This document shows positions 8,862 to 20,789 of a DNA stretch of 64,000 nt, piece by piece. Both the position numbers and the translations under genes were made by a program. Source of the DNA: Streptomyces sp. NL15-2K. Its GTDB lineage: Bacteria > Actinomycetota > Actinomycetes > Streptomycetales > Streptomycetaceae. The DNA lies in contig NZ_CP130630.1 of the NCBI RefSeq assembly GCF_030551255.1, positions 8,041,501 to 8,105,500 of the forward strand, read 5' to 3'. Within the stretch, counting starts at the first letter, position 1. The number at the start of each line of letters is the position of its first letter. The notes beneath the pieces are model-generated. The model had not been told where the DNA came from and ran no database searches. It worked only from the letters and a program-made list of their open reading frames with translations.

Positions 8862-9290
8862 ATGCGCATCGGCGAGCTGGCCGCACACGCCGGGACCACG
8901 ACCCGGACGCTGCGGTACTACGAATCACGGGGGCTGCTGCCCGCACGGCGGGACGGCAACGGCCACCGGACGTACGACGAGCACGACCTGAAGCTGCTCA
9001 GGCAGATCAGGACGCTGCAGGACTTCGGGTTCGACCTGGAGGAGACGCGGCCGTTCGTGGAGTGTCTGCGGGCCGGGCATCCCGAGGGCGACTCGTGCCC
9101 CGCCTCGCTCGCGGTCTACCGGCGCAAGCTGGACGAGCTCGACGCGCTGATCGGCGAGTTGCAGGCCGTGCGGGCGACGGTCGGCGCACAGCTGGCGAAG
9201 GCCGAGCGCGCGCAGTATGAGCTGGGCGCCGATGCGTCGGTTCCGGGTGGCCCGGAGCCGCTGTGCGAACTGGGAGGGCGGGACCTGTGA
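8862..9290 (+). CDS. MerR-family transcriptional regulator
   Basis: A 142-residue protein starting with the canonical MerR winged helix (MRIGELAAHAGTTTRTLRYY, then ESRGLLPARR). A long coiled-coil dimer helix follows (VYRRKLDELDALIGELQAVR). Three cysteines sit in the effector part (VEC, DSCP and PLC near the C-terminus), so a thiol or metal signal is possible. The pattern is neither the SoxR cluster motif nor a clear CueR motif. The next gene, a thioredoxin, overlaps its stop, pointing to a redox theme. A perfect dyad just upstream is the probable autoregulatory operator. Confidence 0.9.
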   Translation: MRIGELAAHAGTTTRTLRYYESRGLLPARRDGNGHRTYDEHDLKLLRQIRTLQDFGFDLEETRPFVECLRAGHPEGDSCPASLAVYRRKLDELDALIGELQAVRATVGAQLAKAERAQYELGADASVPGGPEPLCELGGRDL

Positions 9291-9619
9291 TCAAGGCGGA
9301 CGGCGTGACCGACGTGACGGACGCGGACTTTGAGTCAGAGGTGATCGACGCGGAGCTTCCGGTGCTGGTGGAATTCACCGCCGACTGGTGCCCCCCGTGC
9401 CGGCAGATGGGGCCGGTGCTCCGCGCCCTCGCCGAGGAGGAGGGCGACCGGCTCAAGGTGGTCCAGCTGGATGTGGACACCAACCCGGAGACCACGAACG
9501 CCTACAAGGTGCTGTCGATGCCGACCTTCATGGTGTTCCGCGGCGGCGAGCCCGTGAAGTCGATGGTGGGCGCCCGGCCCAAGCGGCGCCTGCTGGAGGA
9601 GCTGTCCGACGTGCTCTGA
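9287..9619 (+). CDS. Thioredoxin with CPPC active site
   Basis: The 110-residue thioredoxin fold includes VLVEFTADWCPPCRQMGPVL and the cis-proline motif SMPTFMVF. The active site reads WCPPC rather than the usual WCGPC, which in this family tends to alter redox potential. The GTG start overlaps the merR stop (GTGA), so the two genes are translationally coupled and co-regulated. Cytoplasmic location is expected because there is no signal peptide. A strong hairpin terminator ends the operon. Confidence 0.92.
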   Translation: MIKADGVTDVTDADFESEVIDAELPVLVEFTADWCPPCRQMGPVLRALAEEEGDRLKVVQLDVDTNPETTNAYKVLSMPTFMVFRGGEPVKSMVGARPKRRLLEELSDVL

Positions 9620-9633
9620 GTCTACGCAGTACA

Positions 9634-9673
9634 AAAGGAATCCCCCGAGCAATTGCGCTCGGGGGATTCCTTT
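9634..9673. terminator. Strong hairpin terminator after the thioredoxin gene
   Basis: A perfect 17-base inverted repeat (9634-9650 with 9657-9673) with a six-base aattgc loop lies just after the thioredoxin stop. The A run at the left foot and the T run at the right foot make it a potential terminator in both directions. Confidence 0.85.
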
Positions 9674-9757
9674 GCGTATATTCAATGGTTCGCGACTTCA
9701 AGGAGATTGAGTCGCTGATAAGTTTAGTGAGCACAGTATATCCGGGCGGGAGTGGAA

Positions 9758-12019
9758 TTGTCAAACACCGACTTTCCAGACAATGAATTGCGGCACGAGC
9801 AGGAATTCGTCGACGGACTGTACGTCCGCGTCGACGCCCTGCGCGGCCACACCGAGGACTCCCTCACGGACGCGCTCGCCCAGGGCAACACGCCCATGCA
9901 GGCCCGGCTGGAGCGGGACATCCTGGTCGCCGAACGCTCGGGACTGCTGGCCGCGCTGAACGCGGTGGACGGTTCCCTCTGCTTCGGCCGGATCGACCTG
10001 ACCTCCGGGGTCAGCCACCACATCGGACGTATCGGCCTGCGCGCCGAAGACGCCGACCGCACGCCGATCCTGATCGACTGGCGGGCCGACGTCGCCCGCC
10101 CCTTCTACCTGGCCACCGGCCACACCCCGATGGACCTGCGCCGGCGCCGGCACATCTCCACCGAGGGCCGCCGGGTCACCGCCCTGCACGACGAGATCCT
10201 CGACCTCGGGGACCAGGAGAGGACCGGGCACGAGGACCCGACCGGTGACGCCGTACTGCTCGCCGCGCTCAACTCCGCGCGCACCGGCCGGATGAGCGAC
10301 ATCGTGCGGACCATCCAGGCCGAACAGGACGAGATCATCCGCGCCCCCCACCGGGGCGTCCTGGTGGTCGAGGGCGGCCCCGGCACCGGCAAGACGGCGG
10401 TGGCCCTGCACCGGGCCGCCTATCTCCTCTACGAACACCGGGAACTGCTGGCCCGGCGGGCCGTCCTGATCGTCGGCCCCAACCCCGCCTTCCTCGGCTA
10501 CATCGGCCAGGTGCTGCCCTCGCTGGGCGAGACGGGCGTGCTGCTGTCGACGGTCGGTGAGCTGTTCCCCGGCGTGAAGGCGACCAAGGCGGACACCCCC
10601 GAGGCGGCCGCGGTGAAGGGCCGCGCCGAGATGGCCGACGTGCTCGCCGACGTCGTACGCGACCGTCAGGCACTGCCCGACCCGGTGATCGCGATCGAGC
10701 ACGACCGCGAGATCCTGATGCTCGACGACGGCCTGGTACGGGTCGCCCGCGAGCGCACCCGGGCTGCCAAGCTCCAGCACAACGCGGCACGCGAGCACTT
10801 CGAGGGCCACATCCTCAACGCGCTCACCGAGCTGTACGCCGAACGCGTCGGCACCGACCCCTACGACGGGTCCAGCATGCTGGACGCGAGCGACATCACC
10901 CAGATCCGCGACGAAATCGCCGAGAACCCCGAGGTCTGGTCCGCCATCGACCAGCTGTGGCCGAGGCTGACCCCGCAGCGCCTGGTCGCGGACTTCCTCG
11001 CCGCGCCCGAGGAATACGTCGGCGACGAGGACGCGGCCGCCATCCGCCGCCCGGTGACCCGGGCGTGGACCGTGGCGGACGTACCGCTGCTCGACGAGGC
11101 GGCCGAACTGCTGGGCGAGGACGACCGGGTGGCGCGGGCACGCGCCGAGCGGGAGCGGGAGAACCAGATCGCCTACGCGCAGGGCGTGCTCGACGTGTCG
11201 TACGCCTCCCGCACCTACGAGTTCGAGGACAAGGAGGACAGCGATCCCGAGTCCTCCGAGGTGCTCTCGGCGCACGACATCATCGACGCCGAGCGGTTCG
11301 CCGAACGCCACGAGGAGGACGACCACCGCAGCGCCGCCGAGCGCGCGGCGGCCGACCGCACCTGGGCGTTCGGGCACATCATCGTCGACGAGGCGCAGGA
11401 GCTGTCTCCGATGGCCTGGCGGCTGCTGATGCGGCGCAGCCCGACCCGCTCGATGACCCTGGTCGGCGACCCGGCGCAGACCGCGGAGGCGGCGGGCGTC
11501 GGCTCGTGGTCGGGCATCCTCGAACCGTACGTCGAGGACCGCTGGGAGCACACCCGCCTCGGCGTCAACTACCGCACACCGGCCGAGATCATGGACGTCG
11601 CGGCGGCCGTGGTGCGCGCGGAGCACCCCGGCTTCGAGCCGCCGAGTTCGGTGCGGTCGACGGGGGTACGGCCCTGGGCGCGCGCGACCGACGACCTGCC
11701 CGGCGCGGTGGCCAAGGCGGTCGGGGAACTCACTCCGACAGAGGGCCGGTTGGCGGTCATCGCCCCCCGCGAGCTGCACCGCGCGCTGGCCGCCCGCCTG
11801 GACGGCGTGACGGCCGGCGCGGAGCCCGACCTGACCCGGACGGTCGTACTCCTCGACCCGCGTCAGGCCAAGGGCCTGGAGTTCGACTCGGTGCTGGTGG
11901 TCGAACCCGGCCGGTACGGCACGAGCGACCTGTACGTGGCGCTGACCCGGGCCACACAGCGGCTCGGCGTCCTGCACACCGGCGAGCTGCCGAAGGCGCT
12001 GGCGGGCGCCTTCGAGTAG
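9758..12019 (+). CDS. HelD/HelR-like RNA polymerase-associated superfamily 1 NTPase
   Basis: A 753-residue UvrD/Rep-like NTPase with Walker A GGPGTGKTAVALHR, Walker B HIIVDEAQEL, motif III GDPAQT, motif IV NYRTPAEI and motif VI YVALTRATQRL. An N-terminal charged helical hairpin (HEQEFVDGLYVRVDALR) and an acidic insert (EFEDKEDSDPESSEV) suit HelD/HelR proteins, which recycle stalled RNA polymerase. Actinobacterial HelR also displaces rifamycins. A true DNA helicase is less likely. TTG 9758 is chosen because GGAG sits five bases upstream; a GTG at 9752 would leave no room for a ribosome site. The upstream region has an inverted repeat gcgact/agtcgc (9692-9715), but I see no rifamycin-associated element. 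Confidence 0.85.
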   Translation: MSNTDFPDNELRHEQEFVDGLYVRVDALRGHTEDSLTDALAQGNTPMQARLERDILVAERSGLLAALNAVDGSLCFGRIDLTSGVSHHIGRIGLRAEDADRTPILIDWRADVARPFYLATGHTPMDLRRRRHISTEGRRVTALHDEILDLGDQERTGHEDPTGDAVLLAALNSARTGRMSDIVRTIQAEQDEIIRAPHRGVLVVEGGPGTGKTAVALHRAAYLLYEHRELLARRAVLIVGPNPAFLGYIGQVLPSLGETGVLLSTVGELFPGVKATKADTPEAAAVKGRAEMADVLADVVRDRQALPDPVIAIEHDREILMLDDGLVRVARERTRAAKLQHNAAREHFEGHILNALTELYAERVGTDPYDGSSMLDASDITQIRDEIAENPEVWSAIDQLWPRLTPQRLVADFLAAPEEYVGDEDAAAIRRPVTRAWTVADVPLLDEAAELLGEDDRVARARAERERENQIAYAQGVLDVSYASRTYEFEDKEDSDPESSEVLSAHDIIDAERFAERHEEDDHRSAAERAAADRTWAFGHIIVDEAQELSPMAWRLLMRRSPTRSMTLVGDPAQTAEAAGVGSWSGILEPYVEDRWEHTRLGVNYRTPAEIMDVAAAVVRAEHPGFEPPSSVRSTGVRPWARATDDLPGAVAKAVGELTPTEGRLAVIAPRELHRALAARLDGVTAGAEPDLTRTVVLLDPRQAKGLEFDSVLVVEPGRYGTSDLYVALTRATQRLGVLHTGELPKALAGAFE

Positions 12020-12076
12020 GCAGCGTGCACGATCCCGACAGCCGCTACCTCCGCATCACCAGCCGGAGCTGACGAT

Positions 12077-12245
12077 CTAGTGCCCCGACAGGCAACGTTC
12101 GCCCCGTCGCGACGCCCGGCACGCACTCTCGCCGCACCGGCCGAAAGCCCAAGTACGTCCAGTACGAGGGCTTCCGGCCGGCACGCCGAGAGCACGCACC
12201 GGACGCCGCTCCTTAACGGGCAAACGTTGCCTGCCGGGGCACTAG
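12077..12245. mobile_element. Palindromic MITE-like element, copy 1
   Basis: A 161-base non-coding element (12081-12241) is bounded by direct CTAG repeats (12077-12080 and 12242-12245). The ends form imperfect inverted repeats of about 25 bases (tgccccgacaggcaacgtt at the left). The central 84 bases (about 12117-12200) are themselves a long imperfect hairpin. They match, in inverted orientation, the core of the element at 21706-21886 with about three differences, while the outer ends are different. No transposase is encoded, so mobilisation in trans is inferred. It ends nine bases before the ATG of the next gene. Confidence 0.8.
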
Positions 12246-12254
12246 GTTGACCCC

Positions 12255-12758
12255 ATGGGCCTCTTCGACAGACTGACCGGCACCAGATATCCCGATGCCG
12301 GCGTCGCACCGCTGTCCGCCACGGAAGTCCGGGCCGCGCTGCTCGCGTTCAACGGGCCGGACGTGCCGTACCGCGTGCGCGGCGGTCTCCCCGAGGAGAA
12401 GGCCGACCTGGTGGCGGAGTGGCGGATGGTGCGGTCTGTCGTGGGGTCCGTCCCCCGCAAGCAGCTGGAGCGGACCTTCAAGATCCGGATGCGTCTGGTC
12501 CCGCAGAAGCACGAGGTGCGGGCCCTCGACGAGCAGTGGAAGGTGACGCGAGTCGGGGACTCGCAAGGGCTCGTCGTGGCGCGTGAGTACGGCCGCGGGC
12601 CGGCGCCCTCCCGGTCGTGGACGTACGAGCGGGGACCCGACGGGCGCCGGCGCATGGTGGAGCGGACCGGTGTCGGCCCGCAGGAGATGAAGAATCCCCT
12701 GCGGGACGCGGTCCTCGGCGCGGGATGGACCTGGCGCGGAGTGCTGAACAAGCCGTGA
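12255..12758 (+). CDS. Hypothetical Streptomyces protein
   Basis: A 167-residue soluble, basic protein that I do not recognise; no signal peptide, membrane segment or known motif is evident. Codon bias is typical of the window and the frame is clean, so I regard it as real. It is rich in charged pairs (RMVRSVVGSVPRKQLERTF) and ends in a tryptophan-rich AGWTWRGVLNKP. The palindromic element at 12077-12245 lies immediately upstream and has probably replaced the native leader: only a weak AGG precedes the ATG. The gene is convergent with glgB, 22 bases away. Confidence 0.7.
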   Translation: MGLFDRLTGTRYPDAGVAPLSATEVRAALLAFNGPDVPYRVRGGLPEEKADLVAEWRMVRSVVGSVPRKQLERTFKIRMRLVPQKHEVRALDEQWKVTRVGDSQGLVVAREYGRGPAPSRSWTYERGPDGRRRMVERTGVGPQEMKNPLRDAVLGAGWTWRGVLNKP

Positions 12759-12780
12759 CCGGCGGGTATCACCTCACGTT

Positions 12781-15318
12781 TCAGGCCGGCCGCAGCCACA
12801 CCGTCGCCAGCGGCGGCAACGTCAACCGGATGCTCGCCGGACGGCCGTGCCACCCCTGCGGCTCCGGCTTGATGATGTCCGGGTTGGTGACGTCGCTGCC
12901 GCCGTACCGCCCCGCGTCGGTGTTGAGGGTCTCGTGCCAGGCGGGGATGTCGTCGGGGGCGCCGAGGCGGTAGTCGTGGCGGACGACCGGGGAGAAGTTG
13001 GAGACCGCCAGGAGGGGGGTGCCTTCCGCGTCGTACCTCAGGAACGCGAAGACGTTGTCCTCGGCGGCGTCTCCGACCACCCACTGGAAGCCGGACGGTT
13101 CGATGTCGAGCTGCCAGAGGGCGGGGGTCGCGCGGTAGACGGTGTTGAGGTCGCGGACCAGGTCGAGGACGCCACGGTGGTCGGGCCCCGCCCCGTACGC
13201 GGGATCCAGGAGCCACCAGTCCGGGCCGTGCGCCTCGGACCACTCCGCTCCCTGGGCGAACTCCTGGCCCATGAACAGCAGTTGCTTGCCGGGGTGGGCC
13301 CACATGAAGCCCAGATACGCGCGGTGGGTGGCACGCTGCTGCCACCAGTCGCCCGGCATCTTCGACACCAGCGAGCGCTTGCCGTGGACGACCTCGTCGT
13401 GCGAGATGGGCAGGACGTAGTTCTCGCTGTAGGCGTACACCATCGAGAAGGTCATCTCGTTGTGGTGGTACTTGCGGTGGACCGGCTCGTGGCTGACGTA
13501 GTCCAGCGAGTCGTGCATCCAGCCCATGTTCCACTTCAGGCCGAAACCGAGGCCCCCGAAACCGCCCGGACCCATGTGGTGCGTGGCGCGCGTGACGCCG
13601 TCCCACGCCGTGGACTCCTCCGCGATGGTCACCACGCCCGGCACCCGCCGGTACACCGTGGCGTTCATCTCCTGGAGGAAGGCCACCGCGTCCAGGTTCT
13701 CCCGGCCGCCGTGCACGTTCGGCGTCCACTGGCCGGGCTCGCGCGAGTAGTCCAGGTAGAGCATCGAGGCGACCGCGTCCACCCGCAGCCCGTCGATGTG
13801 GAACTCCTCGCACCAGTACACGGCGTTCGCCACCAGGAAGTTGCGCACCTCCCGACGGCCGTAGTCGAACTCCAGCGTGCCCCAGTCGGGGTGCGCGGCC
13901 CGCAGCGGGTCCTCGTGCTCGTACAGCGGACGGCCGTCGAACTCGGCCAGCGCCCAGTCGTCGCGCGGGAAGTGCGCCGGCACCCAGTCCATCAGCACAC
14001 CGATCCCGGCCTGGTGCAGCGCGTCGACCAGGTACTTGAAGTCGTCCGGAGTGCCGAGCCGGGCCGTCGGCGCGTAGAAGCCGGTGACCTGGTAGCCCCA
14101 GGAGCCGCCGAAGGGGTGCTCGGCGACCGGCATCAGCTCGACGTGGGTGAAGCCCAGGTCCTTGACGTACGCCGGAAGCTGCTCGGCGAGTTGCCGGTAC
14201 GTCAGGCCGGGCCGCCAGGACGCCAGGTGGACCTCGTACACGGAGAACGGCGCCTCGTGCGCGGGCGCGTCCGCCCGGCGCGCCAGCCACTCCTCGTCGT
14301 GCCACTCGTGGTGCGAGGCGTGCACGACGGAGGAGGTGTTGGGCGGGGTCTCCGTACGACGGGCCAGCGGATCGGCGCGCAGGGTCTTCGAGCCGTCGGG
14401 CCGGGTGATCTCGAACTTGTACAGCTCGCCCTCGCCGATGCCGGGCACGAACAGCTCCCAGACGCCGGTGCCGCCGAGCGAGCGCATCGGGAACGCCGAT
14501 CCGTCCCAGAAGTTGAAGGTGCCGGCCACCCGCACGCCCCGCGCGTTCGGCGCCCACACCGTGAATCGGGTGCCGGTCACGCCCTGGTGCGTCATCGGCT
14601 CCGCGCCCAGCGCCGTCCACAGCTGCTCGTGCCGGCCCTCGCCGATCAGGTGCAGGTCGAGATCGCCGATCGCGGGCAGGAATCGGTACGCGTCCTCGGT
14701 GTCCTGGACCGTCCCGTCGTACGCCACGAGAAGCCGGTACGCCGGGACCTCCCGCAGCGGCAGCAGGCCCGAGAAGAACCCGTCCCCGTCGTCGTGCAGC
14801 TCCGCCCGTTCGTCCCCGGCGACGACCGTGACGGACCGCGCGTACGGCCGGAAGGCCCGGAAGGCGATCCCGCCGGGTACGGGATGCGCGCCGAGCACCG
14901 CGTGCGGCTCGTGGTGGGTGCCGGCGAGCAGCCGCTCGCGGTCACCGGCGTCGACGGCGGGGGAGAGGCCCTCGATGGCCTCCGGCGGCTGAGCGGGGTT
15001 GGCTGCGGTGACCCTCTTGGCGGCGACCTTCTTGGCCGTCGTCTTCTTCGCGGCGGTCTTCGCGGTGGCCTTCTTGGCCGTCGTCTTCTTCGCCGTCGTC
15101 TTCTTGGCTGCCGGGGCCGCCTTCTTCGCGGTCGGCGCCGCCTTCCTGGCCGCGGCCTTCTTCGTCACCGCCTTCTCGGGGGTGGCCTTCTTCGCAGCCG
15201 CCTTCTTCACCGCTTTCTTCGGCGCGGTCGCCTTCTCCGCGGCCTTCTTCACACTCTTCGCGGCTTTGGCAGCGGTCTTCTTCGGTTCCGGACCGCTGGA
15301 CGGGGTGCGGGTGGTCAC
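12781..15318 (-). CDS. glgB: 1,4-alpha-glucan branching enzyme GlgB with Lys/Ala-rich N-terminal tail
   Basis: An 845-residue GH13 branching enzyme forming alpha-1,6 branches in the glucan made by GlgE. Catalytic motifs are [15 protein letters not shown] (nucleophile Asp), [10 protein letters not shown] (acid/base Glu) and [11 protein letters not shown] (transition-state Asp); CBM48-like modules precede the barrel. Residues 1 to about 105 are a low-complexity KKAA/AKKT repeat with roughly 30 lysines, like a histone H1 tail and absent from ordinary GlgB. The GTG start overlaps the pep2 stop (GTGA), so glgB is the last gene of the glgE-treS-pep2-glgB operon. The tail could bind DNA, RNA or polyanions, but that is speculation. 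Confidence 0.95.
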   Translation of the reverse strand: MTTRTPSSGPEPKKTAAKAAKSVKKAAEKATAPKKAVKKAAAKKATPEKAVTKKAAARKAAPTAKKAAPAAKKTTAKKTTAKKATAKTAAKKTTAKKVAAKRVTAANPAQPPEAIEGLSPAVDAGDRERLLAGTHHEPHAVLGAHPVPGGIAFRAFRPYARSVTVVAGDERAELHDDGDGFFSGLLPLREVPAYRLLVAYDGTVQDTEDAYRFLPAIGDLDLHLIGEGRHEQLWTALGAEPMTHQGVTGTRFTVWAPNARGVRVAGTFNFWDGSAFPMRSLGGTGVWELFVPGIGEGELYKFEITRPDGSKTLRADPLARRTETPPNTSSVVHASHHEWHDEEWLARRADAPAHEAPFSVYEVHLASWRPGLTYRQLAEQLPAYVKDLGFTHVELMPVAEHPFGGSWGYQVTGFYAPTARLGTPDDFKYLVDALHQAGIGVLMDWVPAHFPRDDWALAEFDGRPLYEHEDPLRAAHPDWGTLEFDYGRREVRNFLVANAVYWCEEFHIDGLRVDAVASMLYLDYSREPGQWTPNVHGGRENLDAVAFLQEMNATVYRRVPGVVTIAEESTAWDGVTRATHHMGPGGFGGLGFGLKWNMGWMHDSLDYVSHEPVHRKYHHNEMTFSMVYAYSENYVLPISHDEVVHGKRSLVSKMPGDWWQQRATHRAYLGFMWAHPGKQLLFMGQEFAQGAEWSEAHGPDWWLLDPAYGAGPDHRGVLDLVRDLNTVYRATPALWQLDIEPSGFQWVVGDAAEDNVFAFLRYDAEGTPLLAVSNFSPVVRHDYRLGAPDDIPAWHETLNTDAGRYGGSDVTNPDIIKPEPQGWHGRPASIRLTLPPLATVWLRPA

Positions 15319-16721
15319 GGGTGGAGCCTCCTAGAGGATGTGACGTAACGCTCGATCGCGGCCATCGGTACGGGGAGCCAGTCCGGGCGGTGCCGGGCCT
15401 CGTAGACGACCTCGTAGATCGCCTTGTCCGTCTCGTAGGCCCGTAGGAGCACGGGGTCGGTTCGCGGATCCACCCCGCTGACCTCGGCGTATCCCGAGCA
15501 GTACGCGGCCCGGCAGGCCTCGGCCCAGCCCGGCACCGGCACCTCGGCCGAGTGCGCCGCGTAGTCGAAGGAACGCAGCATCCCCGCTATGTCCCGGGCC
15601 GGCGGCTGCGGCATCCGTCGCTCGGCCAGCGGCTTCGACGGCTCGCCCTCGAAGTCGATCAGCCACCACTGCCCGGCGGGAGAGCGCAGGCACTGGCCCA
15701 GGTGCAGATCGCCGTGGATGCGCTGCGCGGTCCAGGTCCGGCCCTCGGCGGCCAGATCGCCCAGCGCGGTGAACGTGGAGTGCAGCCCGGGCGCGTACGG
15801 CCTGAGCGCCGGCACCGCCTGCACGGCCGCCTCCAGGCGCTCGATCATGCCGTCGGCCAGCAGGTGCAGCTGGGTGTGGCCGAGGGTCACCGTGGGCAGG
15901 GCCCGGGCGAGCGCCGTGTGCACCTCGGCGGTGGCCCGCCCGAGCGAGCGCGCCTCCGCGCCGAAGTCCTCGCCCTTGGCCAGCTCCCGCAGCGCCAGCT
16001 CCCAGCCGTCCGCCGCGCCCTGCACGAACGGCTGGAGCACACCCAGGACGTACGACTCACCGGCCAGCTCGGCCCGTATCCATCCCGTCGGCGCCGGCAC
16101 CCGGGGGCAGCCCTCGCGGGCCAGCGCCAGCGGCAGCTCCAGGTCGGGATTGGTACCGGGCACGATCCGGCGCAACAGCTTCAGGATGAACGTATCTCCA
16201 TAGACGATCGACGAGTTGGACTGCTCGGCGGTCATCACGCGGGGCACCAGCCCGTCCCGGATCTCCTGGTGCGGGTCCCGCTCGAAGCGCAGGCCGCCGA
16301 TGCGGGCGCGAGAGCGCACCGCCTCCAGGAGCAGTTCGGCGGGCCGGGTGTCGTACAGGGCGTCGTACACCGTGTGTCCGGCGAGCGGCCCGTCGTCGAG
16401 ATGTCCGATCAGCGCGGGCGCGAGCCGGGGTGGCAGCGCCTCGCGCACGCCTATCAGGAGCTGGTAGCAGTCGCCCGGCTGGGTCGAGGTGCCCAGCGAG
16501 AGCGGCTGGTGGGCGCGCACGAGCAGGTGGTAGAGGCCGAGCTTCGCCGTGGGCGGCAGCAGCTCGGTGGCCGCCACCAGGGAGAACCCGGTGACCGGAC
16601 GACCCTTCCCCGCGAACCAGCGCTGCCGCGGCAGCCACTCCTGCAACAGGGGATCCAGTGACGCAAGGAGGCCGGGACTGCCGGGACTTGTCGTGGCGAT
16701 ACGTGTGACGGCTTCCGACAT
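15315..16721 (-). CDS. pep2: Maltokinase Pep2 (Mak)
   Basis: A 468-residue kinase that phosphorylates maltose to maltose 1-phosphate with ATP, feeding GlgE. It has an aminoglycoside-phosphotransferase-like fold: an N-terminal cap with [15 protein letters not shown], the catalytic loop [10 protein letters not shown] and the metal-binding IDFEGEP. In some actinobacteria this kinase is fused to TreS; here it is separate. The ATG at 16721 follows GAAAGGA. A stable hairpin separates it from treS, and its stop overlaps the glgB start. Confidence 0.95.
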   Translation of the reverse strand: MSEAVTRIATTSPGSPGLLASLDPLLQEWLPRQRWFAGKGRPVTGFSLVAATELLPPTAKLGLYHLLVRAHQPLSLGTSTQPGDCYQLLIGVREALPPRLAPALIGHLDDGPLAGHTVYDALYDTRPAELLLEAVRSRARIGGLRFERDPHQEIRDGLVPRVMTAEQSNSSIVYGDTFILKLLRRIVPGTNPDLELPLALAREGCPRVPAPTGWIRAELAGESYVLGVLQPFVQGAADGWELALRELAKGEDFGAEARSLGRATAEVHTALARALPTVTLGHTQLHLLADGMIERLEAAVQAVPALRPYAPGLHSTFTALGDLAAEGRTWTAQRIHGDLHLGQCLRSPAGQWWLIDFEGEPSKPLAERRMPQPPARDIAGMLRSFDYAAHSAEVPVPGWAEACRAAYCSGYAEVSGVDPRTDPVLLRAYETDKAIYEVVYEARHRPDWLPVPMAAIERYVTSSRRLHP

Positions 16722-16767
16722 GGCGTCGCGTCCTTTCCCCGGGCGGTCGGGGTGTTACTGATGCGTG

Positions 16768-16803
16768 CCCCGGGCAGGGCGGGAGAAACCGCCCCACCCG
16801 GGG
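16768..16803 (-). promoter_or_regulatory. Intercistronic hairpin between treS and pep2
   Basis: Two 15-base arms (16768-16782 and 16789-16803) pair with two mismatches around a gagaaa loop in the 94-base gap between treS and pep2. No T run follows in the transcribed direction, so partial attenuation, mRNA processing or stabilisation is more likely than full termination. It is the only real gap in an operon whose other junctions overlap. Confidence 0.5.
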
Positions 16804-16815
16804 TTCTGCCGCTGT

Positions 16816-18512
<1,697 letters not shown>

Positions 18513-18516
<4 letters not shown>

Positions 18517-20618
18517 GTTGTGGGTGACCCTCCGATCTGCGGGGTGGACGGTCGCAGGACGCTGAAGACGTGCGCGGGCACACGGCCCGGCTCGAGGCGC
18601 ACATAGTTGTTCCTGCCCCAGTGATAGGTCTCGCCGGTGAGCTCGTCGCGCACCGGCACCGACTCGTGCCATTCCAGGCCGAGTTGCGGCATGTCCAACG
18701 AGACCGTGGCCTCCTGGGTGTGGTGAGGGTCGAGGTTGACGACGACCAGAACGGTGTTCGAGCCCCGCCGCTTCGAATACGCGATCACCGCTTCCTGGTC
18801 CGCGTGGTGGAAGTGGAGGTCGCGCAGCTGTCGCAGGGCCGGGTTCGCGCGCCGGATGGCGTTGAGCCGGGTGATGAGGGGGGTGAGGGTGCGGCCTTCG
18901 CGTTCGGCGGCTTCCCAGTCGCGGGGTTTGAGCTGGTACTTCTCCGAGTCGAGGTACTCCTCGCTGCCCTCCCTGATCGGGGTGTTCTCGCACAGTTCGT
19001 AGCCGCTGTAGATGCCCCAGGTGGGGGAGAGGGTGGCGGCCAGTACGGCCCGTGCCTCGAAGGCGGGGCGGCCGCCGTGCTGGAGGTAGGCGTGCAGGAT
19101 GTCGGGGGTGTTGGTGAAGAAGTTGGGCCGCATGTAGGCGGCCGCTTCCCCGGAGAGTTCGGTGAGGTAGTCGGTCAGTTCCTGCTTGCTGTTGCGCCAG
19201 GTGAAGTAGGTGTAGGACTGCTGGAAGCCGATCTGGGCCAGGGTGTGCATCATCGCCGGGCGGGTGAACGCCTCGGCCAGGAAGATCACGTCGGGGTCGG
19301 TGCGGTTGATGTCGGCGATCACCCGCTCCCAGAAGACGACCGGTTTGGTGTGCGGGTTGTCGACGCGGAAGATCCGCACCCCGTGGTCCATCCAGTGCCG
19401 CAGGACGCGCAGGGTCTCGGCGATCAGGCCGTCCATGTCGGCGTCGAAGGCGATGGGGTAGATGTCCTGGTACTTCTTCGGCGGGTTCTCCGCGTACGCG
19501 ATCGTGCCGTCGGGGCGGTGATGGAACCACTCGGGGTGTTTGTGTACCCAGGGGTGGTCGGGGGAGCACTGCAGGGCGAAGTCCAGCGCGATCTCCAGCC
19601 CCACCTCGCGGGCTCGGGTCACGAAGTGGTCGAAGTCCTCGAGGGTGCCCAGGTCGGGGTGGACGGCGTCGTGGCCGCCCTCGGGGGAGCCGATGGCCCA
19701 GGGCACGCCGACGTCGTCGGGTCCGGCGGAGAGGGTGTTGTTGCGGCCTTTGCGGAAGGTGGTGCCGATGGGGTGGATCGGGGGCAGGTAGACCACGTCG
19801 AAGCCCATGGCCGCGATCGCGGGCAGGCGGCGGGCGGCGGTGCGGAAGGTGCCGTGCGGGCGTTCGGGGGTGCCTTCGGAGCGGGGGAAGAACTCGTACC
19901 AGGAGCCGTACAGGGCGCGTTCGCGTTCCACCCGCAGCGGCAGGGTCTGGGAGGCGGTGACCAGTTCCCGCAGCGGATGCCGGGCCAGCACCGCGTCCAC
20001 CTCCGGCGTCAACGCGGCGGCGAGACGCGTCGCGACCGGCAGGGAGTCGTCGCGCAACACCTCCACAGCCGCCAGCACCGCCGCCCGCGCCGGGCCCGCC
20101 GGGACTCCGGCCGCCGCCCGCTCGTACAGGTCGGCGCCCTCCTCCAGGACCAGTTCCGTGTCCATCCCCGCCGGGATCTTGATCTGCGCGTGGTGCCGCC
20201 AGGTGGTGACCGGGTCGCTCCAGGCCTCGACGCGATACGTCCAGTTGCCCACGACGTCGGGGGTGACCTCGGCGCCCCACCGGTCGGTGCCGGGGGCGAG
20301 TTCCCGCATCGGCGTCCAGGGCCCCGGCCGGCCCTGAGGATCCTTCAGTACGACGTTGGCGGCGACGGCGTCGTGCCCCTCGCGGAACACGGTGGCCGAG
20401 ATCTCGAAGGTCTCGCCGGTCACCGCCTTGGCGGGCCTGCGTCCGTGCTGGACGACCGGGCGGACGTCGAGTACGGGTATGCGCCCGATGGCCGTGGCCT
20501 CGCCCGCGGAGGGTGGCTCCAGGGCGAAGGCGTCCGGCGGTCCGGCGTCGACCGGGCGCACGGGGCGTGCTTCGGTGGGGGATGTCGGAGGTGCTGACGA
20601 GTGGTGCGTGGCGGGCAT
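18513..20618 (-). CDS. glgE: Maltosyltransferase GlgE
   Basis: A 701-residue GH13_3 alpha-1,4-glucan:maltose-1-phosphate maltosyltransferase. The catalytic nucleophile is Asp420 in [11 protein letters not shown] and the acid/base is Glu449 in [10 protein letters not shown]. Both are shifted by 26 from the published S. coelicolor GlgE residues (394 and 423), implying a longer N-terminus here. That extension (first 35 residues) is rich in Pro, Ala and Thr and looks disordered. The ATG at 20618 follows AGGAG. It is the first gene of the operon and the upstream 240 bases should hold the promoter. Confidence 0.96.
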
Positions 20619-20789
20619 GACCGCTCCTGTCCGCGTCAACGTGGGTGGGCGGATGGCTGTGGGGAGGTGGGTCCTGCGTGGTGTCCCTGGAGACTCTATG
20701 CGCGGGGCGTACCGGAGGAGCCTTCCCACCCTATTCGGGTGGGCAATCCGGCACTTTGTTAACTACTCACGCGTATGTCTACACACAAG

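Noticed and set aside
9674..9757. Possible rifamycin-associated element upstream of the HelD/HelR-like gene
   Set aside because: The dyad seen (gcgact/agtcgc) does not match the inverted repeat I remember for that element; reported only as a generic repeat.
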